Positions 28,278 to 37,059 of a stretch of 64,000 bases of DNA are shown here, piece after piece. The stretch spans positions 6,275,203-6,339,202 of the forward strand of contig NZ_JAGINW010000001.1 of assembly GCF_017876405.1 (NCBI RefSeq). The letters run 5' to 3'. A program made the translations under genes and the position numbers. The DNA is from Kibdelosporangium banguiense. GTDB lineage: Bacteria; Actinomycetota; Actinomycetes; Mycobacteriales; Pseudonocardiaceae. The notes under the pieces are model-generated. The model was not told where the DNA came from, made no database searches, and saw only the letters and a list, made by a program, of their open reading frames with translations. How positions within the stretch are numbered: the stretch's first letter is position 1; the number at the start of each line of letters is the position of its first letter.

Positions 28278-28720
28278 CCGGGACGTCGGTTCTCCGGCTT
28301 CTTGGTGGCCTGGGACATCGCGCCCGCGATGATCAGCATGCCGATGACCGGGAAGAACACCCACCACATCCCGAGGAAGATGGTCAGCAGGGTCGCGCCG
28401 GGGATGCCGACGATGAAGCTCAGCGCGCCGAGAGCCTCGAAGGCGGCGTTCGCCGGTGTTTTCCCGACATCCTTCGCGGACCTGCGGGCGGGCGCGGTGG
28501 CTTTGACCGCGGGCGGCGTGGCCGAGCTGAGGTCGGGATGCGGGGCAGGCAGATCCTCGAACAGCGCCTCGAGTTCGCCCCTGGTGCGAGCGGTGGCCGC
28601 GCGTCCGCAACGCTCCTCGTACTCGCTCAGTTCCAAGCGACCCGTGGACATGTGCTTGCCCAGTGTCGAGATGGCTTCGTCGCGCTTGGTGTCGCTGATC
28701 CGGATGCCCGCATCATCCAT
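28268..28720 (-). CDS. DUF1707-domain membrane protein
   Basis: A 150-residue protein. The DUF1707 domain is at the N-terminus (IRISDTKRDEAISTLGKHMSTGRLELSEYEER, RAATARTRGELEALFEDLP), then a Pro/Ala-rich linker and hydrophobic segments at about 90-130 (GALSFIVGIPGATLLTIFLGMWWVFFPVIGMLIIAGAM). It is therefore a membrane protein with a cytoplasmic DUF1707 domain, the commonest architecture of the family. Function unknown. It is the second DUF1707 protein in the window, after 5085-5615, and shares no obvious context with it. Confidence 0.85.
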   Translation of the reverse strand: MDDAGIRISDTKRDEAISTLGKHMSTGRLELSEYEERCGRAATARTRGELEALFEDLPAPHPDLSSATPPAVKATAPARRSAKDVGKTPANAAFEALGALSFIVGIPGATLLTIFLGMWWVFFPVIGMLIIAGAMSQATKKPENRRPGQS

Positions 28721-28778
28721 ACCCGGATTGTATGGGCGGAAAGCCTTCTCGTTACGGCTTGTTTCGTGGCTGGAGACA

Positions 28779-28814
28779 CCGCTGCCCCCGTACCGGGCGG
28801 CGCGGGGGCAGCGG
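28779..28814 (-). terminator. Terminator of the 30776-28825 operon
   Basis: A perfect 12-bp stem, CCGCTGCCCCCG (28779-28790) and CGGGGGCAGCGG (28803-28814), 10 bp beyond the stop codon of the minus-strand gene at 28825. No T-run follows. Confidence 0.7.
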
Positions 28815-28824
28815 AGATCGAATA

Positions 28825-30312
28825 TCAGCGTCCGGACTTCAGCAACGCCTCGATGTCAGCCGGCTGCACACCGCGCAGCACGGTCAGGAACAGCTCGAAG
28901 AACGTACGGCCCGGGCTGACGTACCACTTGCCGTCGACCTCGGTGGCCACCACGCCGACACCGCTCTTGAACACGCCCTGGACGATGTTGGTCACGGCGG
29001 TCTTGGCCTGGGCCGGCATGCGACTGCCGCCGATCTCGGTGGCCAGGTCGGCCGCGCACAGTTTCTCGGTGCGGCCCTTGGAGCTCGCCTCGTAGCAGTC
29101 GCCCGCCTTGACGACGCGGACCGTCTCGCCCTCGGCGGTGACCTCAAGCTCCTTGAACGTGACCCGGGTACCGCCGGTCACGCTGCTGGTGTCGGCTTCC
29201 AGTTTGTTGATCTTCGCGCCGGTCGGCCTGGCCTTGCCGGCGATCGACTCGATCAGCACCGGGCCCGCGTCGTGCAACGCGCCCATCTCGTCGGGCGGCA
29301 TGAGCTCGATCAGCCGCTTGAAGTCGGCGTTGACCGCGGCGTCGGCCGCCTGCTTGACCGCGTCCTGGGCACTGCCCGCGCCGTTGCCCGGGATCGAGGT
29401 CTTGGGCCACGACTTCCTGGCGTCCTGCAGCGCGTAGTCCGCGATCGTGTAGAAGAGGCTCGGGTACCACTCGTTGTCGACCTTGACCGTGGCGATCCGG
29501 ATCGGCTTGCCGGTGCGTTGCACCTGTTTGGTGATGTCGAACGTCTCGGTCTCCGGCTTGGACGGCGCGCCGGCCAGGTCGAGGAACTTCTCGGTGAGCG
29601 GCAGGTTGCGCGCGTCCGAGGTCACCGTGACCTTGCCCTCGGTCAGCATGGTGATCGTCAGGTGGTCGTTGACCTCCTGCTTCCTGGCGTCGTCGAACTT
29701 CAGGCCCTCGGTCTTGACCTGCACGCCGGGGATCTTGTTCGGATCGGCGCCCTTCTTGAACACCTCCAGGCGCTCCATCTCGGCGAACGCCTGGGTGTTG
29801 AGGTCGCTGAGCAGCTTGCCCTCGGCCGGCGGCAGCGAGGTCAGCAGGCCGGCGACGTCACCGTTGCTGACCGTGGCGATCAGCTTCTGCGCGGCGTCCG
29901 ACGGGGTGGGGGCGCCTTCGGCGACGTGGTCGGACTTGTTGAACGCCACGAAGTAGACGATGCCGCCGGCGACCAGGGCGAGCACGGCGACGAACACGCC
30001 GACGATCAGGCCGGTCCGCTTCTTCTTCGGCGGCGGGAAGCCGGCGCCCTGCTGCGGTGCGCCGTACATCGGCTGCTGGTAGGCGTCCTGCGGGTAGCCA
30101 CCCTGCTGGGGATGGCCCTGTTGCGGGTAGCCCTGCTGGGGATATCCCGGCTGCTGCGGGTAACCTTGCGGCGGCGTCTGCGCGTAGCCGCCCGGCTGCT
30201 GCGGGTAACCGGGCTGAGCCTGAAACGGCCCGCTCGGCGTACCCGGCTGCTGCTGTAAGTACTGATTCGGGTCGTTGGGCTGCCATTGGCCGCCGGACGG
30301 CGGGTAGGTCAC
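28825..30312 (-). CDS. Membrane-anchored protein with PGQY-rich N-terminal tail
   Basis: A 495-residue protein from GTG 30312 with GGAGGGG upstream. Order: a cytoplasmic tail of about 95 residues rich in Pro, Gln, Gly and Tyr with repeated YPQQ/GYPQQGYPQQG units; a Lys-rich stop; one membrane segment (TGLIVGVFVAVLALVAGGIVYFVAF); then an extracellular part with two similar halves, each with a GDVAGLLTSLPPAEGKLL- or NADFKRLIELMPPDEMGAL-like segment. This suggests a duplicated domain (about residues 135-330 and 330-495). Function unknown; the tail type occurs in actinobacterial envelope and division proteins. It is translationally coupled to the upstream 4-TM gene. Confidence 0.82.
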   Translation of the reverse strand: MTYPPSGGQWQPNDPNQYLQQQPGTPSGPFQAQPGYPQQPGGYAQTPPQGYPQQPGYPQQGYPQQGHPQQGGYPQDAYQQPMYGAPQQGAGFPPPKKKRTGLIVGVFVAVLALVAGGIVYFVAFNKSDHVAEGAPTPSDAAQKLIATVSNGDVAGLLTSLPPAEGKLLSDLNTQAFAEMERLEVFKKGADPNKIPGVQVKTEGLKFDDARKQEVNDHLTITMLTEGKVTVTSDARNLPLTEKFLDLAGAPSKPETETFDITKQVQRTGKPIRIATVKVDNEWYPSLFYTIADYALQDARKSWPKTSIPGNGAGSAQDAVKQAADAAVNADFKRLIELMPPDEMGALHDAGPVLIESIAGKARPTGAKINKLEADTSSVTGGTRVTFKELEVTAEGETVRVVKAGDCYEASSKGRTEKLCAADLATEIGGSRMPAQAKTAVTNIVQGVFKSGVGVVATEVDGKWYVSPGRTFFELFLTVLRGVQPADIEALLKSGR

Positions 30313-30776
30313 GGTTCCCCTCCTGTTTGCTGCTTCATGCGGGTGCGCTGGCTGACAAGAACGGTCACGGCCCCAAGCAAGGCCAGCAGCGCACCGATGA
30401 ATGTGACCACCGGCCCGGCGCTGGCTATCCCCACGAGTCCGTTCGTGCCACCCCCTTGGACGGCCGCCACCCCCGCGATCGTTCCCATCAATATCGCCAG
30501 GACGGCCGCCAGTCCTGCGGCCGATCTGCGTAGTCCCAGAGCGTACAGTGCGATTGCTATCGCCACTGCGGGTATAACGGCCAGCCATCCCTGCAGGAAA
30601 AAGTCCAGCGCGGGGAACGCCCCCATGAAACCCAATTGCTTGAGCAGGCCGAGAGACTGATAGCTGTCGCGGTAGACCGATCCGGACCGCGTCCATGCCA
30701 GGAACGTGCCGAGTATCAGTGTCACCAAACCGGTGGCTGCCCCGACGGCCCCGATCCTCGGCATCAAAGTACGCAC
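30309..30776 (-). CDS. Four-segment membrane protein
   Basis: A 155-residue protein with hydrophobic segments at about 8-28, 60-80, 85-105 and 120-140 (GAVGAATGLVTLILGTFLAW, GLAAVLAILMGTIAGVAAV, VVTFIGALLALLGAVTVLV). No known motif is visible. Its stop overlaps the GTG of the next gene (GTGA), so the two are co-translated and may form one membrane unit. The promoter must lie between 30777 and 30933, back-to-back with that of the NlpC/P60 gene. Confidence 0.75.
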   Translation of the reverse strand: MRTLMPRIGAVGAATGLVTLILGTFLAWTRSGSVYRDSYQSLGLLKQLGFMGAFPALDFFLQGWLAVIPAVAIAIALYALGLRRSAAGLAAVLAILMGTIAGVAAVQGGGTNGLVGIASAGPVVTFIGALLALLGAVTVLVSQRTRMKQQTGGEP

Positions 30777-30933
30777 ACGCTCATCGTCGCAGCACGCTGG
30801 ATCGTGTCCCTCTTTCGGGTCGATTCGGCACGTCCGGGCTGTCCAAAGAGGATTTTGTGATGCACGGTGACTATGTTGTCACTGTTACGGCACGTTCTGC
30901 TGTGACGGAAGCGGTCTGCAAACAGGAGGCGCC

Positions 30934-32256
30934 GTGCGGGTCTGTCGAGCGGCCATCCCGGTCCTGGCGGCAGTGCTCGTCCTGGCCGCCACCCCCTGCG
31001 CCTTCGCGGTCCCGCCGCCTCCGCCGAAGCCCAGTGACCAGGAGATCCAGGACAGCAAGGCCAACCGGGACGCCAAGGCCGGCCGGGTCGGCGAGCTGAC
31101 CAACCAGCTGGCGGCCGCCGAGACCAAGCTGATCGACCTGCAGGCCGCGGTCGAGCTGAAAATGGAGGACGCCAACAAAGCGCTGGTCGACCTGGACAAT
31201 GCCCGCGACGAGGCGGCGAAAGCCCGGAGTCTTGCCACCGCGGCCAAGACCGAGGCCGACGCGGCGTCCGCGGCCATTGCCCAGGTCCACAAAGAAGTCG
31301 ACGACTTCGCCGCGGCGAGTTTCCGCCAAGGCAGCACGGTCGGTTCCATTACGGCGTTCCTCGGCGCGAAGAGCCCACAGGATCTGCTGGACCGGGCGGC
31401 ATTGCTGAATGCGGTGAGCGGCAGCCAGATCGACGCGCTCGAACGAATGCAACGAGCCCGTATCGAACAGGCCAACAAAGAGTCACTCGCGCGGGCCGCG
31501 GTGAATACCGCGAACGAAAAGCAGACCGCGGCCGAAAATGCCAAACGAGTCGCGGACAACGCCACTCGCGCGGCCGAACAGGCCCGCCGCAGCCAGGCGG
31601 GCGAAGCGGCACAGATCGAGGCGGCCAAGGCCCAGACCGAGCAGGAACTGACCAGGGCCCAGGCCGAGGTCGGCGGCCTGGAATCCCAACTGCAGCGGTA
31701 TCGCGAATGGCAGGCGGCCAAGCAACGCGAAGACGAGGAACGCGCCAAGCAGGCCGCGGCGGCCGCGGCCGCGAACAAGCCCGGAGGCGGCGCACGCCCC
31801 AGCCGACCGGCTCCGGGCCGTCCAGCAGTCGTCGGTGGCGGCCCTGCCGTCGTGATCGCCCGCGCGCTCTCACAGCTGGGCATGCCGTATGCCTGGGGCG
31901 GCGGCAACGCCCACGGCCCCACCCGCGGCATCCGGGACGGTGGCATCGCGGACTCCTTCGGAGACTACGCCAAGGTCGGCTTCGACTGCTCCGGCCTGAT
32001 GATCTACGCCTTCGCCGGCGTCGGAGTCGGCCTTCCGCACTACAGCGGCTACCAGGCCGACGCGGGCAGGCGGGTCCCGCTGTCCCAGATGGCACCGGGC
32101 GACATGCTCTTCTGGGCGACCGGCGGCCGGATCCACCACGTCGCCCTCTACATCGGCAACGGCCAGATGGTCGAGGCCCCGTACTCAGGCTCCCGGGTCC
32201 GGATCGCGCCCGTGCGCTACGGCGGGATCGTGCCTTATGCCGCCCGGGTGTTCTAA
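30934..32256 (+). CDS. NlpC/P60 peptidoglycan endopeptidase (RipA-like)
   Basis: A 440-residue secreted cell-wall hydrolase. A signal peptide covers residues 1-25; a long Ala-rich coiled coil runs from about 35 to 265 (typical of RipA-type proteins, which it keeps inactive or positions); a Pro/Gly-rich linker follows; and the NlpC/P60 domain is at about 300-440. Catalytic Cys352 lies in VGFDCSGLMIYAF, and the catalytic His is one of His401/His402 in RIHHVALYIGNG. It cleaves the D-glutamyl-mDAP bond in peptidoglycan. The GTG follows AGGAGG. Its position between acn and moxR matches Rv1477/Rv1478 in M. tuberculosis. Confidence 0.92.
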   Translation: MRVCRAAIPVLAAVLVLAATPCAFAVPPPPPKPSDQEIQDSKANRDAKAGRVGELTNQLAAAETKLIDLQAAVELKMEDANKALVDLDNARDEAAKARSLATAAKTEADAASAAIAQVHKEVDDFAAASFRQGSTVGSITAFLGAKSPQDLLDRAALLNAVSGSQIDALERMQRARIEQANKESLARAAVNTANEKQTAAENAKRVADNATRAAEQARRSQAGEAAQIEAAKAQTEQELTRAQAEVGGLESQLQRYREWQAAKQREDEERAKQAAAAAAANKPGGGARPSRPAPGRPAVVGGGPAVVIARALSQLGMPYAWGGGNAHGPTRGIRDGGIADSFGDYAKVGFDCSGLMIYAFAGVGVGLPHYSGYQADAGRRVPLSQMAPGDMLFWATGGRIHHVALYIGNGQMVEAPYSGSRVRIAPVRYGGIVPYAARVF

Positions 32257-32821
32257 TTCGCCGGTGGGCTTGGCGGCGGTGATTTTCGCGGGTGGCAAGG
32301 CGACCCGGCTCGGTGGCGTGGACAAGGTGATGATCGAGGTGGCCGGTCGCACCCTGTTGTCCCGGTCTGTCGACGCTGTGCGGGGTGCCGAGCGGATTGT
32401 GGTGGTGGGGCCCGCGCGGGAGATCGGCGCGGCGGTGCGGTGGGTGCGGGAGGAGCCGCCTGGTTCGGGGCCGCTGGCCGCGCTGGCGGCCGGTGTCGAG
32501 GCGTTGGCGGATCTGCCGGATGACACGCATGTCGCTGTGCTGGCTGGGGATCTGCTGGGGATCGGGCCGCGGACGGTCGCGAAGCTCAGGTCCGCTTTGG
32601 ACGAGAATCCGGCCGTCCTGGGCGCGCTCCTGGTCGACGCGGAGGGCTTCACGCAGTGGATGCACGCGGTCTGGCGGCTGGCCGCGCTGCGTGCCGCCGT
32701 GCCGCCGGATTCCGTTGGGAGGTCACTGAAATCGGTGCTCGGCGGGTTGCCGCTGACGCTCATCCCGGCGCAGCGGGGCGAGGCCGACGACGTGGACGCT
32801 CCCGGCGACCTGCCAGCATGA
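32237..32821 (+). CDS. mobA: Molybdenum cofactor guanylyltransferase-like protein (MobA-like)
   Basis: A 194-residue nucleotidyltransferase. The N-terminal signature is VGLAAVIFAGGKATRLGGVDKVMIEVAGRTLL and a metal-binding Asp lies in AVLAGDLLGIGP. It would attach GMP to molybdopterin to make the MGD cofactor, which the oxidoreductase at 5691 needs. The family also includes other NTP transferases, so the substrate is inferred. ATG 32237 overlaps the NlpC gene end; GTG 32264 is an equally likely start, and neither has a good ribosome site. Confidence 0.72.
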   Translation: MPPGCSNSPVGLAAVIFAGGKATRLGGVDKVMIEVAGRTLLSRSVDAVRGAERIVVVGPAREIGAAVRWVREEPPGSGPLAALAAGVEALADLPDDTHVAVLAGDLLGIGPRTVAKLRSALDENPAVLGALLVDAEGFTQWMHAVWRLAALRAAVPPDSVGRSLKSVLGGLPLTLIPAQRGEADDVDAPGDLPA

Positions 32822-32849
32822 ACGCCGGATTTCCGGGACAATCGAACCT

Positions 32850-33332
32850 ATGAGCCTTCCTGGTCCCCGTGCCGTTGTCAGCTGGGCCGTCGAGACCGCC
32901 ACCACGGTCATCTCGATTCCCGGGCGGGTGTTCAACCTGCTCACAGCCGCGGAACGGGCCGTCGCCAGGGCGAACGAACTGGTCGACCGGACCGACGCGG
33001 TGGTCACCTCCGCCGAGGCCGCGGTCGTGCACGCCCAGAAGGTCACGCGGGCGGCCGAGGAGGTCGTGGAGGCCACGAAGCCGATGCTCAGGTTCGTCGC
33101 GGAGCTCTCCGCGCACGAGGTCGAGGCCGCCATCAAACTGGTGGACGAGCTGCCGAAGCTCGCCGAGCACATGACCCGCGACATTATGCCGATCCTGGCC
33201 ACCATGGGCCGGGTCGGCCCGGACATCCACGAACTGCTCGACGTCGCCAAGGACGTCCGCCAGGCCATCCTGGGCATCCCCGGGTTCGAGTACATGCGCA
33301 GGCGCGGCGAGAACAAAGAGCTCGAGTCCTGA
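32850..33332 (+). CDS. Hypothetical coiled-coil protein
   Basis: A 160-residue protein that is helical throughout, with heptad-like Ala/Val/Leu spacing (ANELVDRTDAVVTSAEAAVVHAQKVTRAAEEVVEAT) and a C-terminal tail FEYMRRRGENKE. No signal peptide or membrane segment is evident. Similar proteins in actinobacteria are hypothetical. It lies between mobA and moxR on the same strand but with gaps of about 30 and 75 bp, so it may be separate from the moxR operon. Confidence 0.7.
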   Translation: MSLPGPRAVVSWAVETATTVISIPGRVFNLLTAAERAVARANELVDRTDAVVTSAEAAVVHAQKVTRAAEEVVEATKPMLRFVAELSAHEVEAAIKLVDELPKLAEHMTRDIMPILATMGRVGPDIHELLDVAKDVRQAILGIPGFEYMRRRGENKELES

Positions 33333-33408
33333 GCTTTACAGGGGTCACACCGTTCATCGGATTGCATTGGTCCTGGCGGATCGCCGTGTCTTCTAGGAGG
33401 TTTGGCCC

Positions 33409-34467
33409 GTGACGGAACCCGAGGCCGGGACGACTACCCCGGCCCATGACGCGCAGTTGCTCGAACGCACCGTGTTCGAGGTCAAACGGGTGATCGTCGG
33501 GCAGGACCGGCTGGTCGAGCGGATGCTGGTGGGCCTGCTGTCCAAGGGTCACCTGCTGCTGGAAGGCGTGCCCGGTGTCGCCAAGACCCTCGCGGTGGAG
33601 ACGTTCGCCCGGGTGGTCGGCGGCTCGTTCTCCCGCGTGCAGTTCACCCCCGACCTGGTGCCCGCCGACATCCTCGGCACGCGCATCTACCGGCAGGGCA
33701 GCGAGTCGTTCGACGTCGAACTCGGCCCGGTGGTGGCCAACTTCGTGCTCGCCGACGAGATCAACCGCGCACCGGCCAAGGTGCAGTCGGCGATGCTCGA
33801 GGTGATGGCCGAGCGGCACGTGTCCATCGGCGGCAAGACCTTCCCGATGCCTGATCCGTTCCTGGTGCTGGCCACCCAGAACCCGATCGAGAACGAGGGC
33901 GTGTACCCGCTGCCCGAGGCGCAGCGCGACCGGTTCCTCTTCAAGATCATCGTCGAGTACCCGACGGCCGAGGAAGAGCGCGAGATCGTCTACCGGATGG
34001 GCGTCGAGGCGCCTGTGCCGCAGCAGGTTCTCTCGCCCGACGAGCTGACGAGGTTGCAGGGCGTCGCGTCCAAGGTGTTCGTGCACCACGCGCTCGTCGA
34101 CTACGTCGTGCGGCTTGTGCTCGCGACGCGTACTCCTGCTGAGCACGGTCTGACCGATGTGGCCGGTTGGGTCGCGTATGGCGCGTCGCCGCGTGCGAGC
34201 CTCGGCATTGTGGCTGCATCGCGTGCACTCGCGTTGGTGCGCGGACGTGACTATGTGCTGCCGCAGGACGTTGTGGACGTTGTGCCGGACGTGTTGCGCC
34301 ACCGCCTTGTGCTGTCGTACGACGCGTTGGCCGACGCTGTCCCGTTGGACCACATCATCACGCGCGTGCTCCAGACCGTGCCGTTGCCACAGGTCTCCGC
34401 GCGGCCGCAGCAGCCACAGCCGCCGCAGGGAATGCACGCACCCGCAGGCGTGGCTAGCCGGCCGTGA
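33409..34467 (+). CDS. moxR: MoxR-family AAA+ ATPase
   Basis: A 352-residue AAA+ ATPase from GTG 33409 with AGGAGG upstream. Walker A is at 53-60 (GVPGVAKT), Walker B in VLADEINRAPAKVQSAML, sensor 1 in ATQNPIENEG and an arginine-rich LPEAQRDRFLFKI segment follows. MoxR ATPases act as chaperones that load or activate partner proteins through a VWA co-factor, here probably the 35411 protein. It is the first gene of moxR-DUF58-VWA, with overlaps of 4 bp and 1 bp, in the same order as Rv1479-Rv1481. Confidence 0.94.
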   Translation: MTEPEAGTTTPAHDAQLLERTVFEVKRVIVGQDRLVERMLVGLLSKGHLLLEGVPGVAKTLAVETFARVVGGSFSRVQFTPDLVPADILGTRIYRQGSESFDVELGPVVANFVLADEINRAPAKVQSAMLEVMAERHVSIGGKTFPMPDPFLVLATQNPIENEGVYPLPEAQRDRFLFKIIVEYPTAEEEREIVYRMGVEAPVPQQVLSPDELTRLQGVASKVFVHHALVDYVVRLVLATRTPAEHGLTDVAGWVAYGASPRASLGIVAASRALALVRGRDYVLPQDVVDVVPDVLRHRLVLSYDALADAVPLDHIITRVLQTVPLPQVSARPQQPQPPQGMHAPAGVASRP

Positions 34468-35411
34468 GCCAGAAAGAAGAGCAGGAGCGTCCATCCTGGA
34501 CACCGCCCATTCTGCGCGGGGACCGGATGGAAGCCGGGCTCCGGCTGCTTGAGCTGGACGTCCGGCGCAGGCTGGACGGGCTGCTGCAGGGCAACCACCT
34601 GGGCCTGGTGCCAGGTCCGGGCACCGAGCCCGGTGAGGCCCGGCCATACCAGCCCGGCGACGACGTCCGCCGGATGGACTGGGCCGTGACGGCGCGAACG
34701 ACAACGCCGCACATCCGTGAGACGGTCGCGGACCGCGAGCTGGAGACGTGGCTCGCGATCGACCTGTCCGCGAGCCTGGACTTCGGTACGGCCGCTTGTG
34801 AGAAGCGTGACCTCGTCATCGCGGCGACGGCTGCGGTCGCGCACCTGACGCGCGGCGGCGGTAACCGCATAGGTGCCGTCGTGTCGACGGGGGATCACAT
34901 GGCTCGTATCCCCGCGCGTGGAGGACTGGCGTACGCACGTGGCCTGATCCGTAAGGTCGCTGAGACGCCGAGCCCGCCTGAAGGCACGGCCGGTGACCTG
35001 GCCACCCTGATCGAGCAGTTGCGTCGCCCGCCGCGCAGGCGCGGGCTGGTCGTGGTGATCTCCGACTTCCTGGGTGACGTCACCTGGCAGCGGGCGTTGC
35101 GAGGCCTGTCGGCCCGGCACGACCTGATCGCCATCGAGGTCGTTGACCCGCGTGACGTGGACCTGCCCGACGTGGGCACGGTCGTGCTGTCCGACCCGGA
35201 GACCGGGCGGCAGCGTGAGGTGCACGCCTCGCCGCTGCTCCGCCGTGAGTTCGCGGCCGCTGCCCAGCAGCACCGCACGAACGTCGCGGCCGCGATCCGC
35301 CGGGCTGGTGCCGGGCACTTGGTACTGCGTACGGATTCCGACTGGGTGGCCGACACCGTGCGGTTCGTGGTCGCCCGCAAACGTGGCTGGTCTGGAGGAG
35401 GTGCGGCCTGA
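34464..35411 (+). CDS. DUF58-domain protein
   Basis: A 315-residue cytoplasmic DUF58 protein (GNHLGLVPGPGTEPGEARPYQPGDDVRRMDW is the family signature, then LETWLAIDLSASLDFGTAA with a degenerate VWA-like fold). These proteins pair with MoxR ATPases and VWA membrane proteins. It starts within the moxR stop (GTGA) and ends at the A of the next start codon. No membrane segments are seen. Orthologous position: Rv1480. Confidence 0.93.
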   Translation: MSQKEEQERPSWTPPILRGDRMEAGLRLLELDVRRRLDGLLQGNHLGLVPGPGTEPGEARPYQPGDDVRRMDWAVTARTTTPHIRETVADRELETWLAIDLSASLDFGTAACEKRDLVIAATAAVAHLTRGGGNRIGAVVSTGDHMARIPARGGLAYARGLIRKVAETPSPPEGTAGDLATLIEQLRRPPRRRGLVVVISDFLGDVTWQRALRGLSARHDLIAIEVVDPRDVDLPDVGTVVLSDPETGRQREVHASPLLRREFAAAAQQHRTNVAAAIRRAGAGHLVLRTDSDWVADTVRFVVARKRGWSGGGAA

Positions 35412-36403
35412 TGTTCGGGTTCAGCCTCAGCAGGTTCGCGGACGCCTGGTGGTTCCTGCTGTTGATCGCGGTAGCCGCGCTGGTGGGCGGGTACATCCTG
35501 CTGCAACGCAAGCGCCGCAGGAACACCATGCGGTTCACCAACCTCGCGCTGCTGGAGAAGATCGCGCCCAAGCGGACGCGTAAGGCCAGGCATGTGCCGA
35601 TCACGCTGCTGCTCGTGGCGCTGACGCTGTTCACGATCGCGCTGGCGGGTCCAACCGCGGAGGCGCGTGTGCCGCGTAACCGCGCGACCGTGATGCTGGT
35701 GATCGACGTGTCGCTGTCGATGGAGGCCACCGACGTCAAGCCGAACCGGCTGGAGGCCGCGCAGGCCGCGGCCAAGTCGTTCGCCGCGGGCCTCACGCCG
35801 GGCATCAACCTCGGCCTGATCTCGTTCGCCGGCACCGCGACCGTGCTGGTCTCGCCGACGACGTCACGGCAGGGCGTGGTCAAGGCCATCGAGACGCTAC
35901 GGCTGGCCCAGTCGACCGCCACCGGTGAGGCGATCTTCTCCGGGCTGCAGTCCATCGAGAGCTTCTCCGAGGTCGTGGGTGGTCAGGAGGGCCCGCCTCC
36001 GGCTCGTATCGTGTTGATGAGTGACGGCAAGCAGACCATTCCGACCGACAACCAGGACGATCCGCGCGGCATGTTCACCGCCGCCCGGGCCGCCGCCGAG
36101 GCCAAGATCCCGGTCTCGACGATCTCCTTCGGCACTGGTGAGGGCACGGTCAACATCGACGGGCGGCGCACCCCGGTGCCGGTCGACGACGAGTCGCTCG
36201 AAGAGGTCGCGAAACTGTCCGGCGGCGAGTTCTACAAGGCCGCGACCGCTGATGAACTGCGCAAGGTTTACGACACTTTGGGTGAACAAATCGGTTATGA
36301 GGTCAAAGACGCCGATGCCAGCCGTCCATGGTTGATACTGGGCACGCTCGCGGCGATCACCGCCGCGGCCAGCGCGCTGTTCATAGGGCAGCGCCTGCCC
36401 TGA
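35411..36403 (+). CDS. VWA-domain membrane protein (BatA-like)
   Basis: A 330-residue protein. Membrane segments lie near the N-terminus (WWFLLLIAVAALVGGYILL and VPITLLLVALTLFTIALA) and one at the C-terminus (WLILGTLAAITAAASALFI), so the VWA domain at about 90-300 lies between anchors. The MIDAS motif is intact: Asp99, Ser101 and Ser103 in VIDVSLSMEATD. It is the likely metal-dependent partner of MoxR. The position corresponds to Rv1481. It is coupled to the DUF58 gene and followed after 13 bp by a DUF4287-type gene. Confidence 0.93.
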   Translation: MFGFSLSRFADAWWFLLLIAVAALVGGYILLQRKRRRNTMRFTNLALLEKIAPKRTRKARHVPITLLLVALTLFTIALAGPTAEARVPRNRATVMLVIDVSLSMEATDVKPNRLEAAQAAAKSFAAGLTPGINLGLISFAGTATVLVSPTTSRQGVVKAIETLRLAQSTATGEAIFSGLQSIESFSEVVGGQEGPPPARIVLMSDGKQTIPTDNQDDPRGMFTAARAAAEAKIPVSTISFGTGEGTVNIDGRRTPVPVDDESLEEVAKLSGGEFYKAATADELRKVYDTLGEQIGYEVKDADASRPWLILGTLAAITAAASALFIGQRLP

Positions 36404-36416
36404 TCGGGAGGCGCAG

Positions 36417-37013
36417 ATGGTCGACGCCAAGGACTGGCGGGAGATGCACGAGTGGTCGGCACAGCTGCTCAAGCGTCAGACCGGCCAAGGTGTCGACGAC
36501 TGGAACGTCCGGATCAAGGAGACCGGTATCGGCTCGCGTGACGAGCTGATGCACTGGCTCAAGGCCCGCAACATCAACGGCTACGCCCAGCAGTTGCTGA
36601 TCATGGAGCGGTTCGGCTACCCGGACTTCCTGCTCAAGACCGCCGAGGAGCTGGTGGACGACCAGTTCGCCGGCCGGGAGCACCTGCGGCCGGTGTTCAA
36701 CGAGGTGATCGAGGCCGGTGTCGGCATCGCGCAGGAGGGCCTGGTGGAGGTGCAGGCCCGCAAGACGTTCGTGACGCTGCGGACCAGGCGGCGCAAGTTC
36801 GCGATGGTCAAGCCGACCACCAAGACCCGCGTCGACCTGGGCCTGCGGATCGTGGAGCTCTCCAGCGGCCACCTGCGGTTCGCCGAGCGGCTGCAGTCGG
36901 CGAAACTGCTGCGTGACGACACCATGACCCACCGCATCCCGCTGTCCAGACTCGAGGACGTCGACGACGAGGTCAGCTACTGGCTGGCCGTCGCGTACGA
37001 ACAGAACACATGA
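36417..37013 (+). CDS. DUF4287/DUF5655-type protein
   Basis: A 198-residue protein. The N-terminal segment (DWREMHEWSAQLLKRQTGQGVDDWNVRIKETGI, LKARNINGYAQQLLIMERFG) is of the DUF4287 type, and the C-terminal half (VFNEVIEAGVGIAQEGLVEV, KFAMVKPTTKTRVDLGLRI) is DUF5655-like. Function unknown. GGGAGG precedes the ATG by 5 bases. It may be the last gene of the moxR operon, since a strong terminator follows at once. Confidence 0.8.
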   Translation: MVDAKDWREMHEWSAQLLKRQTGQGVDDWNVRIKETGIGSRDELMHWLKARNINGYAQQLLIMERFGYPDFLLKTAEELVDDQFAGREHLRPVFNEVIEAGVGIAQEGLVEVQARKTFVTLRTRRRKFAMVKPTTKTRVDLGLRIVELSSGHLRFAERLQSAKLLRDDTMTHRIPLSRLEDVDDEVSYWLAVAYEQNT

Positions 37014-37015
37014 GA

Positions 37016-37045
37016 GGGCCCCTCGTGCCGCGACACGAGGGGCCC
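37016..37045. terminator. Strong terminator after the moxR operon
   Basis: A perfect 12-bp stem, GGGCCCCTCGTG (37016-37027) and CACGAGGGGCCC (37034-37045), loop CCGCGA. It is located between convergent genes, 2 bp after the stop on one side and 14 bp after on the other. Confidence 0.85.
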
Positions 37046-37059
37046 ATCAGGTCTGTGGG

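Noticed and set aside
30050..30250. Repeated CAGCAGGG-like units suggesting a CRISPR or tandem repeat array
   Set aside because: They encode the YPQQ-type repeats of a low-complexity protein tail; no spacers or direct-repeat regularity.
30777..30933. A c-di-AMP (ydaO) riboswitch or an MtrA site before the NlpC/P60 gene
   Set aside because: I expected one from actinobacterial cell-wall hydrolase genes, but the characteristic conserved blocks are not seen; GTGAC/GTCAC/GTTAC pieces at 30867-30888 are too weak.
33409..36403. MoxR-VWA set as a phage defence island
   Set aside because: Its gene order matches the conserved mycobacterial core and it has no nuclease, toxin or other defence partner.
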